DNA of 22,623 nt. Origin: an uncultured Clostridium sp. (GTDB taxonomy: Bacteria > Bacillota > Clostridia > TANB77 > CAG-508). The translations under genes and the position numbers were made by a program. The notes below the pieces were generated by a model. The model had not been told where the DNA came from. It was given only the letters and a program-made list of their open reading frames with translations, and did not search any database. Positions 1-7,571 of the stretch are shown here, one piece after another. The stretch spans positions 1 to 22,623 of the forward strand of contig USRT01000030.1 of assembly GCA_900557195.1 (NCBI GenBank). Reading direction: 5' to 3'. Each line of letters begins with the position of its first letter. Within the stretch, counting starts at the first letter, position 1.

Positions 1-3000
1 TAGATACACCAAATGCTTATCATCAACCATTAGTAACAATAAGAAAAGAAGCAGTAAATACAAGTACAAAAACAGAAGTTAGTGTAAAAGAAGAATTAAA
101 AGGAGATTATAACTTAGTATTAGTAAAAACATCTAATGAAGGAGAAAAAATCTCAGGAGTAACATTTAAAGTAAAGGAAGGGTCAGGAGAGGTAAAGTCT
201 TACGGACCAACAGATTCTAATGGTAGTGTAAATATAGTAACTAACAAAAAAATAGAAAAAGAAGGAATTGACGAATATACAGTTACAGAAGTAAATGTAG
301 GTAACAATAAATTAGTAAAAGTACAAGATGAAATTAAATTATATATTACAAAGTCAAAATCAAATGAAAAATATGTAGCTTCAAAAGTATCTTTCGAAAA
401 AGATAAAGAAGTTAAGCAAAAAGAAGTAAGATTAGAAGATGGTACAAATGTCACAATAGATGCATCAATATCTGGAAATACAGTAACAGTAACTATACCA
501 AATAAAGTAGAAGAATTTGATATGGCATTAAGAAAATATATTTCAGAAATAAAAAGAGATGGTAAAACAGTAGAAATAGCAGATAGAACACCAGAAATTA
601 ATGTATCATCTGCAGCTGAATATGCAAGAAATAAAACAGCTGGATATTATCACACAAAAAATCCAATAACAGTAAAACTAGGAGATACAGTAATATATAC
701 ATTAAGAGTATATAATGAAGGATATATAGATGGATATTCAAAAGAAATTACAGACTATTTACCAGCAGGATTAGAATATGTAGAAAATAGTCAAATTAAC
801 AAAGATAATGGATGGACTGTAACTAAAAATGAAGATGGAACAGCAATAGTAAAAACAGATAAATTAAAAGGTGAGTTAATACCAGCAGCAAATGGTGCAA
901 TAGGATTTGCAAAATATTGCTCAGATAAATCAGTTGGAAAAGATGTAAAAGAACCATCATTTAGTAAAGCGGTACAAATAGAATGTAAAGTAAAAGAGGA
1001 TGTTCAAGACAGCAAATTATTAGTAAATGTAGCAGAAATTACAAACTATGGATATAATGATGAAAAAGGAAATTATATTGAAGCTAATAAAAATGGTGTA
1101 GATATAGATTCAGAAGAAAATAATGTATTTAAAAATAAAGATAATATTAAAAATATTGATGAATATTACGAAAACAATGTAAAACCACAATACAAAGAAG
1201 ATAATAAGCATTATAAAGGTGAGCAAGATGATGATGATTTTGAAAATATCATTGTTAAACCAGATTCAAACGAATTTAAATTTGTTTTAAATAAAGTAGA
1301 TGAACAAGGAAATCCTTTAATTGGAGCAGACTTTACAGTAGAAAGATTTAAAGATAATAAAAATGAAGTATTGTTAGATAACAAAGAAGTAAAAGGAACT
1401 TATGAAGTATTAGAAAGTAATGTTAAATTTAATAATACATATAAATACAAAGTAGTAGAAGTTGAAAGTGCACCAGAATATGTAAATGTAATGGAAGGTA
1501 AATACATTACAATACAAACATATATGAATAATGAAAAGAAATTGGTATTAGGTGTTTATAAAAATTCTACTGAAATGAAAGCTACAGTAGAAGATGAATA
1601 TTATACAAAATATGGATTTACAATTAATAATCAAGATGGAAGTCTTGTAACAGATAAGCAAACAGATTTATATGAAAAAATAAAAGTAGCTTTAAAGAAT
1701 GATGTAACTCCAGCACAAGTAACAATTACAATACCAAACGAAAAAGAAGTTATACCAGGAAAATATAATATACAAATTAAAAAGGTAGATGCAGAAAACC
1801 CAAGTAAAACATTACAAGGAGCAGTATTTACAGTATTAGATAGAAAGAAAATAGCATCAGAAGTTACAACAGGAACAAATGGAATTGGTAAAGTTGCACA
1901 AAATGTTGATATAATAAAGACAGAAGAAGGAAAAACATCAATAGACAATTATGTGATTACAGAAAAATCTGTACCAGAAGGGTATGTATTAATTAAAGAT
2001 CATCAAATTATTGTAAGAGTAACAACAGGGTTAACTCAGGATAAGAAAAGTTATGAAATAAAAGATGTTGATGTAAGTATTTCACAAAAAAATGGTTCAC
2101 CAGAGACAGCTAAGGAAAAAGAAATGTTAGAAAAAGCTTTAAGTAAAACTATAAATGGTAATACAATTACAATTACAATTCCTAATAAACCAGAAGAAAA
2201 AGATTTCGATTTAGCATTAAGAAAATTTATTACAGGTGTAAATGATAAAGAAGTAACAAGTAGAATACCAGTATTTAAAATAGATGAAAAAGGAAATTAT
2301 ATTTATAATCATGATAAAGAACCAGTATTAGTGGCAAATAGCAATATAGTTACTTATACTTTAAGAGTATATAATGAAGGTGAAGTAGCAGGATATGCAA
2401 AAGAAATAAAAGATAATATACCAGAAGGTTTGGAATTCATGCCAGATAATGAATTAAATAAAGAGTATAGATGGATAATGCTTGATAAATATGGAAAAGA
2501 AACAGATAATGTGGCCGATAGCAAATATATAACAACAGATTATTTATCTAAAGAACAAGAAAAAACAGCAGGTTCAAATCTATTAAAACCATTTGATGAA
2601 AAAGCATATGAAGCAGGAAGTATAAAAGAACCAGATTATAAAGAAGTAAAAGTAGCATTTAAAATAAATATGCCAGATAAATCAGAAGAAATAATAATTA
2701 ATAAGGCAGAAATTTCTGATGAAGTAGATGAAAATGGAAATAAAGTTACAGATAAAGATTCAACTCCAAATGAATGGATAGATGGGGAAGATGATCAAGA
2801 TATTGAAAAAATAAAAATACAATATTTTGATTTAGCTTTAAGAAAATGGGTAACAAAAGCAATAGTTACAGAAAATGGAATAGAAACAGTTCATGAAACA
2901 GGACATAAAGCAGAAGACGATCCAGAAGCAGTAGTAAAAGTAGACTTAAAGAAATCAGATATTAATAAAGTAACAGTAAAATTTGAATATAAAATAAGAA

Positions 3001-3437
3001 TTGAAAATCAAGGAAAAATTGCAGGATATGCAAAAGAAATATCAGACTATATACCAGAAGGATTAAAATTTGTAAAAGAAGATAATCCATTATGGGAAGA
3101 AGTAGAAGGAAAAGTAGTAACAGATCAGTTAAAAGATACTTTATTACAACCAGGAGAAACGGCAGAAGTTAGTATTTTATTAACATGGATAAATAGAGAA
3201 GACAACATGGGCTTAAAAGTAAATGTAGCAGAAATAAGTAAAGATTATAATGAATATGGAGCACCGGATATAGATTCTACACCAAATAATAAAGTACCAG
3301 GAGAAGATGATATAGATGATGCACCAGTAATGCTAACAGTTACAACAGGAGAAGAACCAGTATATGTAATACTTACAATATCAATTCTTGGAATACTTGC
3401 TGTAGGATTAGTAGGCGTTAAAAAATTTGTATTATAA
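1..3437 (+). CDS. Large modular cell-surface adhesin, 5'-truncated by window edge (gene 1)
   Basis: The frame is open from the first complete codon at 3 to a TAA at 3435-3437, giving 1,144 visible residues. The first in-frame ATG (522) lies inside an FDMALRK motif and has no ribosome binding site, so the true start is upstream of the window. Domain order by visible residue: a CnaB-like module (about 36-171), an FDMALRK module (172-about 420, ending in a QDDDDFE linker), two CnaB modules (about 423-585 and 586-734, with NKVDEQG and KKVDAEN Lys strands and a TEKSVPEGY Glu loop), FDLALRKF (735-941), FDLALRKW (942-about 1108), then TVTTG, a hydrophobic helix and a KK tail. In CnaB domains Lys and Asn are joined by an isopeptide bond with help from Glu, which stiffens surface fibres; that is family knowledge. 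The inferred role is a wall-anchored stalk. The substrate or ligand is unknown because the tip lies outside the window. It is a paralogue of the next two genes, and its last two modules closely match the end of gene 2. Confidence 0.9.
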   Translation, partial: DTPNAYHQPLVTIRKEAVNTSTKTEVSVKEELKGDYNLVLVKTSNEGEKISGVTFKVKEGSGEVKSYGPTDSNGSVNIVTNKKIEKEGIDEYTVTEVNVGNNKLVKVQDEIKLYITKSKSNEKYVASKVSFEKDKEVKQKEVRLEDGTNVTIDASISGNTVTVTIPNKVEEFDMALRKYISEIKRDGKTVEIADRTPEINVSSAAEYARNKTAGYYHTKNPITVKLGDTVIYTLRVYNEGYIDGYSKEITDYLPAGLEYVENSQINKDNGWTVTKNEDGTAIVKTDKLKGELIPAANGAIGFAKYCSDKSVGKDVKEPSFSKAVQIECKVKEDVQDSKLLVNVAEITNYGYNDEKGNYIEANKNGVDIDSEENNVFKNKDNIKNIDEYYENNVKPQYKEDNKHYKGEQDDDDFENIIVKPDSNEFKFVLNKVDEQGNPLIGADFTVERFKDNKNEVLLDNKEVKGTYEVLESNVKFNNTYKYKVVEVESAPEYVNVMEGKYITIQTYMNNEKKLVLGVYKNSTEMKATVEDEYYTKYGFTINNQDGSLVTDKQTDLYEKIKVALKNDVTPAQVTITIPNEKEVIPGKYNIQIKKVDAENPSKTLQGAVFTVLDRKKIASEVTTGTNGIGKVAQNVDIIKTEEGKTSIDNYVITEKSVPEGYVLIKDHQIIVRVTTGLTQDKKSYEIKDVDVSISQKNGSPETAKEKEMLEKALSKTINGNTITITIPNKPEEKDFDLALRKFITGVNDKEVTSRIPVFKIDEKGNYIYNHDKEPVLVANSNIVTYTLRVYNEGEVAGYAKEIKDNIPEGLEFMPDNELNKEYRWIMLDKYGKETDNVADSKYITTDYLSKEQEKTAGSNLLKPFDEKAYEAGSIKEPDYKEVKVAFKINMPDKSEEIIINKAEISDEVDENGNKVTDKDSTPNEWIDGEDDQDIEKIKIQYFDLALRKWVTKAIVTENGIETVHETGHKAEDDPEAVVKVDLKKSDINKVTVKFEYKIRIENQGKIAGYAKEISDYIPEGLKFVKEDNPLWEEVEGKVVTDQLKDTLLQPGETAEVSILLTWINREDNMGLKVNVAEISKDYNEYGAPDIDSTPNNKVPGEDDIDDAPVMLTVTTGEEPVYVILTISILGILAVGLVGVKKFVL
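3336..3434 (+). other. C-terminal sorting-type signal of gene 1 (TVTTG, helix, KK tail)
   Basis: After the acidic linker comes the motif TVTTG followed by EE, then a hydrophobic stretch of about 20 residues (about 3360-3419), then KKFVL. The layout of pentapeptide ending in TG, acidic residue, helix and basic tail is that of a sortase substrate. The Leu and Pro of LPXTG are replaced by Thr and Val. It could instead act as a plain membrane anchor. Confidence 0.6.
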
Positions 3438-3457
3438 TATATTAAATAAGATATGAA

Positions 3458-3470
3458 AGAAGAGCCTAAG
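3458..3470 (+). other. Left arm of gene 1's ancestral terminator (relic)
   Basis: AGAAGAGCCTAAG lies 20 bases after the stop codon. It matches the left arm of the intact terminator of gene 2 (AGAAGAGCTTAAA, 19098-19110) but has no matching right arm. The IS3-like end begins at the next base, so the element seems to have entered the loop of this hairpin, and the other arm was later lost. Confidence 0.5.
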
Positions 3471-3514
3471 TGAAGTAACCCCCATTTAGTTCACAAAAAT
3501 AAAAGAAAAATGAT

Positions 3515-3550
3515 AAAATAACACTTATCGAGAGATAGGTGTTATTTTTT
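3515..3550 (+). terminator. Strong hairpin with GAGA tetraloop and T-run; likely working terminator of gene 1
   Basis: The arms 3515-3529 (AAAATAACACTTATC) and 3534-3548 (GATAGGTGTTATTTT) pair over 15 bases with one G-U wobble around a GAGA tetraloop, and the T-run continues to 3550. The A-rich left side makes it terminator-like on the minus strand too. It lies inside the IS relic, just before the OrfA start. The right arm contains AGGTG nine bases before that ATG, so in its original setting the hairpin would also hide the transposase ribosome binding site. Confidence 0.75.
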
Positions 3551-3625
3551 ATGGGTAAAAATTATTCAGAAGAATTAAAAAATAAAAATATTAATAAATT
3601 CTTTAATGGAAGGGCATATCCTTAA
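3551..3625 (+). pseudogene. Truncated IS3 OrfA-like transposase start (24 codons)
   Basis: The ATG at 3551 opens a frame that reads MGKNYSEELKNKNINKFF and ends at a TAA after a further six residues. The opening resembles the N-terminus of IS3-family OrfA proteins (M-G/S-K-x-Y-S-E-E-F/L-K). A full OrfA is about 90-100 residues, so this is a fragment. Its possible Shine-Dalgarno AGGTG (3537-3541) is buried in the hairpin, so translation is unlikely. Confidence 0.45.
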
Positions 3626-3655
3626 AAATTATATAGTGAGATATAGTCCAACTAT

Positions 3656-3702
3656 AAAAGCGGAATGATTAGATTTTAGTTAATTAATTATTTCGCTTTT
3701 TT
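3656..3702 (+). terminator. Second hairpin with T-run in the gap between genes 1 and 2
   Basis: AAAAGCGGAATGATTA (3656-3671) pairs with TAATTATTTCGCTTTT (3685-3700) through 16 positions including two G-U wobbles, with a 13-base loop and a T-run to 3702. It looks like a back-up terminator that insulates the gene 2 leader from readthrough. No gene lies between it and the previous hairpin, so its parent transcript is unclear; it may have arrived with the IS or be the end of a lost gene. Confidence 0.55.
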
Positions 3703-3761
3703 GTGTGAATTTTACAAAGTTGTTACATAAAATGTTAGATAAAATATTAAAAAGTAGAGAT

Positions 3762-3883
3762 ATTACAAAAATATTACTAAATTGTAATTTAAAATTAATA
3801 TAAGATTTGAAAAACTAAAAAACAATCTTCCGTATATTAAATTTATTACTTAAATAAAAAGTGGTATCTATGGCATATTGACC
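3762..3883 (+). promoter_or_regulatory. Leader/promoter region of gene 2 with conserved CTTCCGTA and TTGAC blocks
   Basis: In order: an inverted repeat ATTACAA...TTGTAAT (3762-3788), ATTTGAAA (3805-3812), CTAAAA, CTTCCGTA (3827-3834) and TTGACC (3878-3883), a candidate -35. Eighteen bases on is a weak -10, TAAATA (3902-3907). The same blocks occur in the same order before gene 3, and the CTTCCGTA to TTGAC gap is exactly 43 bases in both. The ribosome binding site GGGAG (3927-3931) follows. Whether CTTCCGTA is an activator site upstream of the promoter or part of a longer transcribed leader cannot be decided from sequence. Confidence 0.45.
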
Positions 3884-3940
3884 AGATTTAAAAAAAATAT
3901 TTAAATAAAATTAATTATAATAAAAAGGGAGAGTAATGTT

Positions 3941-6900
3941 ATGAAAAAGACAAAAAGAAAAGCAATTTTATTTTTTGTAATGATTTTAGCTATTATTACA
4001 GTTATTGTTGGTACATATATCTTTATATGTGCTAGAAGTAGCAAATCTGATTTTACAACAGATATAGCAACATTAAGTGAAGATAATGAAACATTAGCTG
4101 GTGTTACATTAAATACTGGTGGATATAATCATAACTTAAATGGTTGGCTAGGTAATTTTGTAGTTGGAGGATCACATTATGATGGATATTGTATGTATCT
4201 TGGAAAAGGAGCGCCGTCTAGTGTAACTAATAGAGGATCTGCATACAATTGGTTCCAAAGTGCTACATATAACAAGTTAAAGTGGTTTTTTGACAACATG
4301 GTTGTAGTATTTCAGCCAATAAGTGATAATGTTTATGGATCAGATTTACCAAATGAAATTACTATGTATAAAAAGAACATAAATTTATTAATTAGTAAGT
4401 ATAACCTTAGTGGTACTATTGATAGTTTAACTGAAAAGCAAATATTTGAAGTACAACAATGTGTATTATGGAATTTTATAAATGGAAGAGATTTTTCAGG
4501 TAAACTTTCTGGAAGTCAGAAATCAATGTATAATGCTTTAATTAAAGGTATGAATGATAATGCAAACTATACTTCTGATGGTACAGATATAGTTACTGTT
4601 ACTAAAGAAAGTGGGTTTAAATTAAGTAGTGATGGAAAAATAGGACCATTTAAATTAAATAACAGTAAAGGTAAAATAAATCGAATTTTAGTAGAAGGTT
4701 TTAGTGGAATTGATGGTGGATATACTATTGTTGATAATAGTGGTAAAAAAATAGATGAATATAATAAGTATAATGGAATTTTTTATATAAAATTAAATAA
4801 GACATTATCTAAGGGAACAAAATATAATATTAAAGGAACTGTATCTACTAAATCATATAAAACAATTGTTACTGAATGGTGGGATGGTAATAATAGTAAC
4901 CAACCTGTAACTACTTTTGCAAGAGACCCAGAGAAGAGCTCTGTTTCTTTTGATAGTAATTATTTTTCTGGTAATATTGATTTAGCATTAAAGAAACAAA
5001 TTACACAAGTAAATGGTATCAGTGTAGGAAATATGAGATTTAGTAACTATAATGCTACAGGTTTATTAAATAATACTTCTACTAATGCTACATATAACAT
5101 GAGAAAAACACCTGTTAATGTGGAAGTAGGAGATGTAGTAAAATACAAAATTAGAATTTTTAATGAGAGTAAAGATTTAGATGGATATGCAAAAGAGATT
5201 ACTGATTATATACCAGAAGGATTAAAATTTGACCCTTCAAGCAGTACAAATGCATCTAATAATTGGAGATTATATAAAAGTAATGGACAGGAAGCTAAAT
5301 GGACACAAAGTACTACACTTCAATTTTTTGCTAAAATATATAAAAATGTATTAAAAAGAAGTCAAACAGAAGAGCAATTAATGAAAGATAGTGGGGTTTT
5401 AGGACATTGGGCCGATTATGCAGCAGGAAAAACTACAATTGAAGCAAAAATTGCAAGTATTATAAATAGTACAGAAGGAAAACAAAAAACAGATAGTTTA
5501 AATGATACACAATTTGTTACTTTGATGTATCAGGTTATATTGGGTAGAAATCCAGATTCTGGAGGCTTAGCAAATAATACGAAATATTTAAGTGGCGATA
5601 AAACCAAAAGATCACAATTAGTAAAGAATTTTTTAAATTCAACGGAATTTAGAAAAATAAAATATAATAAAATATCTGATAGTGAATTAGAACAAGTTAA
5701 ATATATTACTACAGATAAGTTATCAAATACAAAAATAAATAAACTTACAGATGCAGCATCTTTATCATCTAATTCTAAAGAAGTAGAAGTAGAATTAATT
5801 GTAAAAAATGATGCAACAGGAATATTGACAAATATCGCAGAAATAACAAATTATGGATATATGAGTGGAAGTAATTACATACAAGCTAACAAATCAGGTG
5901 TAGATAGAGATTCTGTACAAGATAATGTTACAGTACCTTCTAATAAAGCAGGTTTAGAAAATTACTGGGGAAAAGATGGTAAACAAAAGTCAGAACCAGC
6001 AAATTATCCAGGACAACAAGATGATGATGATTTTGAAAAAGTTAAAGTAGACAAGACAGTAGATTTAGCGCTAAAAAAAGCAATTATTAAGGTAGAGGAT
6101 ACTAAATATAACAGATTAGTAGAAGTTGATGTAGACCCATTAAAAAGAGGAAAAACAACAGCAAATTATCATATGGATAAAGACTGGATAGAAGTTGAAC
6201 AAGGTAATAAAGTTACATATCGTATATACATTTTTAATGAAGGAAATATTGATGCTACAGCAAGTGAGATAACAGATTATTTACCAAGTGAACTAGAGTT
6301 TTTACCAAATGAATCTTTAAATAAAACTTATAAATGGACAGCAACTACAGATGAAAATGGAATTACTACGATAAAGACAGACTATTTAAAGAATAAATTT
6401 ATAGATAGATATAGTAATAAAATGAAAGAACAAGGAGCAGATCTTAACAATGCATATGTGGATATAGTATGTAGAGTTAAAGATAATGCAACAACAGATG
6501 TAAGTATAGTTAATATTGCGGAAATAAGTCAGTATCAAACAAGAACAGGAATTATTACAACTGATATAGACTCTGGTACAGCAGGAATAAATAAAGTTAA
6601 GCTTCCAGAAACAGTAGATGCTTGGAGAAGTTATTATGCAGGTGGATTGGGCTTTAATCTTGATAAAAGCTATTATCCAATTTGGTATGGACAACAAGAT
6701 GATGATGATTTTGATAGAATAACTGTTAAGAAAACTAAGCAATTTGATTTAGCATTAAGAAAATTTATAACAGGTATAAATGACCAAAAAGTTACTGATA
6801 GAGTTCCTAATGTTTCTAGAAAATCATGGAGTCAATTATTATCACAAGGAACAGCAGAATATTATCACACAAAAGAGGCAGTAGAAGTAAATAATGGTGA

Positions 6901-7567
6901 TATTATTACATATACACTAAGAGTTTATAATGAAGGAGAATTAAAAGGAAAAGCAACAGAGATAACAGACTATTTACCAGAAGGATTAGAATTTTATTCA
7001 TCAGAAGTTGATGGTGTAAATTATGGATGGTCTGTTGTAAGTGGAACAAATGGAAAAGAAATTAAAACATCATATTTAGCAAATAAAGATTATTTGCCTG
7101 CAGCAGACTCTTATCAGATATTTACAAGTAAAGGATATGCAGATGTAAAGATAAAATGTAAAGTTAACTTAAGTAATACAAATGAAACTGTTTATCTAAC
7201 AAATAGAGCTGAAATTACAGCACATATTGATGAAAATGGAAATAGTACAAGAGTAGGTTTAGATAGAGATTCTACACCAAAGGATGTAAAATCAGATCAT
7301 TCAAGTGATATGTTAAATTATGATTCAAGTATAGAATATGATTCAAACACATATTATCCTGGATATGAAGATGATGATGATAAAGAGACAGTATATGTAA
7401 AGAAGAGAACTAACTTTAATGTTAATTTATTGAAAGTTAGTAAAAAGCAATTAGATGATAATACTCCAACAGCATTAAATGGAGCTAAGTTTACTTTAGC
7501 AGAAGTCAATCCAGAGAACATGGATGAGGTATTAAATAATTTATCTCCAATAACAACACGGAAATAG
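3941..7567 (+). CDS. Giant thioester-domain surface adhesin, N-terminal part before a frameshift (gene 2A)
   Basis: The ATG follows GGGAG at a nine-base gap and opens with a basic, hydrophobic export signal (residues 1-30), so this start is well supported. Residues about 45-210 form a thioester domain: GYC (Cys84) and VQQCVLW (Gln173, four before Trp177) are the expected Cys and Gln that make an internal thioester. In characterised Gram-positive adhesins this bond reacts with a host amine; that is family knowledge. A GPF-type beta-domain follows (about 230-340), then three FDLALRK-type modules (346, 707, 935), the first carrying an inserted DUF4214 pair (about 456-584). A CnaB module starts at about 1158 (Lys1165) but is cut off by TAG at 7565-7567. 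The Glu and Asn of that module lie in the next open frame. As it stands the product would carry the reactive tip but no wall anchor and might be secreted. The natural gene almost certainly continued to 19091. Confidence 0.9.
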   Translation: MKKTKRKAILFFVMILAIITVIVGTYIFICARSSKSDFTTDIATLSEDNETLAGVTLNTGGYNHNLNGWLGNFVVGGSHYDGYCMYLGKGAPSSVTNRGSAYNWFQSATYNKLKWFFDNMVVVFQPISDNVYGSDLPNEITMYKKNINLLISKYNLSGTIDSLTEKQIFEVQQCVLWNFINGRDFSGKLSGSQKSMYNALIKGMNDNANYTSDGTDIVTVTKESGFKLSSDGKIGPFKLNNSKGKINRILVEGFSGIDGGYTIVDNSGKKIDEYNKYNGIFYIKLNKTLSKGTKYNIKGTVSTKSYKTIVTEWWDGNNSNQPVTTFARDPEKSSVSFDSNYFSGNIDLALKKQITQVNGISVGNMRFSNYNATGLLNNTSTNATYNMRKTPVNVEVGDVVKYKIRIFNESKDLDGYAKEITDYIPEGLKFDPSSSTNASNNWRLYKSNGQEAKWTQSTTLQFFAKIYKNVLKRSQTEEQLMKDSGVLGHWADYAAGKTTIEAKIASIINSTEGKQKTDSLNDTQFVTLMYQVILGRNPDSGGLANNTKYLSGDKTKRSQLVKNFLNSTEFRKIKYNKISDSELEQVKYITTDKLSNTKINKLTDAASLSSNSKEVEVELIVKNDATGILTNIAEITNYGYMSGSNYIQANKSGVDRDSVQDNVTVPSNKAGLENYWGKDGKQKSEPANYPGQQDDDDFEKVKVDKTVDLALKKAIIKVEDTKYNRLVEVDVDPLKRGKTTANYHMDKDWIEVEQGNKVTYRIYIFNEGNIDATASEITDYLPSELEFLPNESLNKTYKWTATTDENGITTIKTDYLKNKFIDRYSNKMKEQGADLNNAYVDIVCRVKDNATTDVSIVNIAEISQYQTRTGIITTDIDSGTAGINKVKLPETVDAWRSYYAGGLGFNLDKSYYPIWYGQQDDDDFDRITVKKTKQFDLALRKFITGINDQKVTDRVPNVSRKSWSQLLSQGTAEYYHTKEAVEVNNGDIITYTLRVYNEGELKGKATEITDYLPEGLEFYSSEVDGVNYGWSVVSGTNGKEIKTSYLANKDYLPAADSYQIFTSKGYADVKIKCKVNLSNTNETVYLTNRAEITAHIDENGNSTRVGLDRDSTPKDVKSDHSSDMLNYDSSIEYDSNTYYPGYEDDDDKETVYVKKRTNFNVNLLKVSKKQLDDNTPTALNGAKFTLAEVNPENMDEVLNNLSPITTRK
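5308..5690 (+). other. Tandem DUF4214-like pair inserted into an FDLALRK module
   Basis: Residues about 456-584 of gene 2A read as two alpha-helical copies. The first has FFAKIYKNVLKRS and a NSTE end; the second has FVTLMYQVILGRNPDSGGL and NFLNSTEF. The pattern LYxxVLGRxPDxxGL...FxxSxEF is typical of DUF4214. The surrounding beta-module resumes with VKYITTDKLS, the segment that in sister modules directly follows the GW/RW strand, so this is a loop insertion. DUF4214 has no settled biochemical role; it is common in secreted proteins. Confidence 0.7.
7262..7392 (+). repeat. 131-bp direct repeat, copy 1
   Basis: It encodes the DRDSTP...EYDSNTYYPGYEDDDD end of an FDLALRK module. Aligned base by base with 8391-8521 it has 9 mismatches and no gap (about 93% identity). 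The two copies bracket the frameshift. Confidence 0.85.
7554..7567 (+). other. Frameshift lesion joining the two halves of gene 2
   Basis: The upstream frame reads ACA ACA CGG AAA TAG. The downstream frame is blocked by TAA at 7551-7553 but open from 7554 on, so the switch must fall between 7554 and 7564. Skipping one base, for instance C7559, gives ...PITT-GNSQMQII and a continuous CnaB module with Lys, Glu (LQETEAPDGF) and Asn all in place. The CGG codon is the only in-frame CGG I noticed in these genes, which supports the C as the extra base. The cause may be a sequencing or assembly error or a real mutation. Confidence 0.85.
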
Positions 7568-7571
7568 TCAA

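Larger units (their letters stand above)
3471..3625 (+). mobile_element. Degenerate IS3-family insertion sequence, left-end relic
   Basis: The segment starts TGAAGTAACCCCC and continues ATTTAGTTCACA (3471-3495), which resembles the terminal repeats of IS3-family elements: TG start, then a run of C, then a GTT-containing stretch. After a hairpin a short frame begins with MGKNYSEELKNK, similar to the start of IS3-family OrfA (the transposase helix-turn-helix subunit), and stops after 24 residues. No right end, OrfB or DDE region is present, so this is a remnant and cannot move. Family assignment rests on the end sequence plus the OrfA-like start; no database search was possible. Confidence 0.5.

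Noticed and set aside
522..524. ATG as the start of gene 1
   Set aside because: It is the Met of an FDMALRK motif, has no ribosome binding site, and the same frame is open back to the first bases of the window with a recognisable CnaB-like module.
3916..3921. Perfect TATAAT as the gene 2 promoter -10
   Set aside because: It would place the transcript start on or just before the ribosome binding site, and no -35 lies at the right distance. AT-rich chance match is more likely.
3936..3938. ATG just upstream of the gene 2 start
   Set aside because: It is followed after one codon by TGA, so it cannot open a gene.
7559..7567. Programmed +1 frameshift at CGG AAA TAG
   Set aside because: A rare codon followed by a stop is suggestive, but there is no known slippery sequence and no stimulatory element I could recognise; an extra base is the simpler reading.
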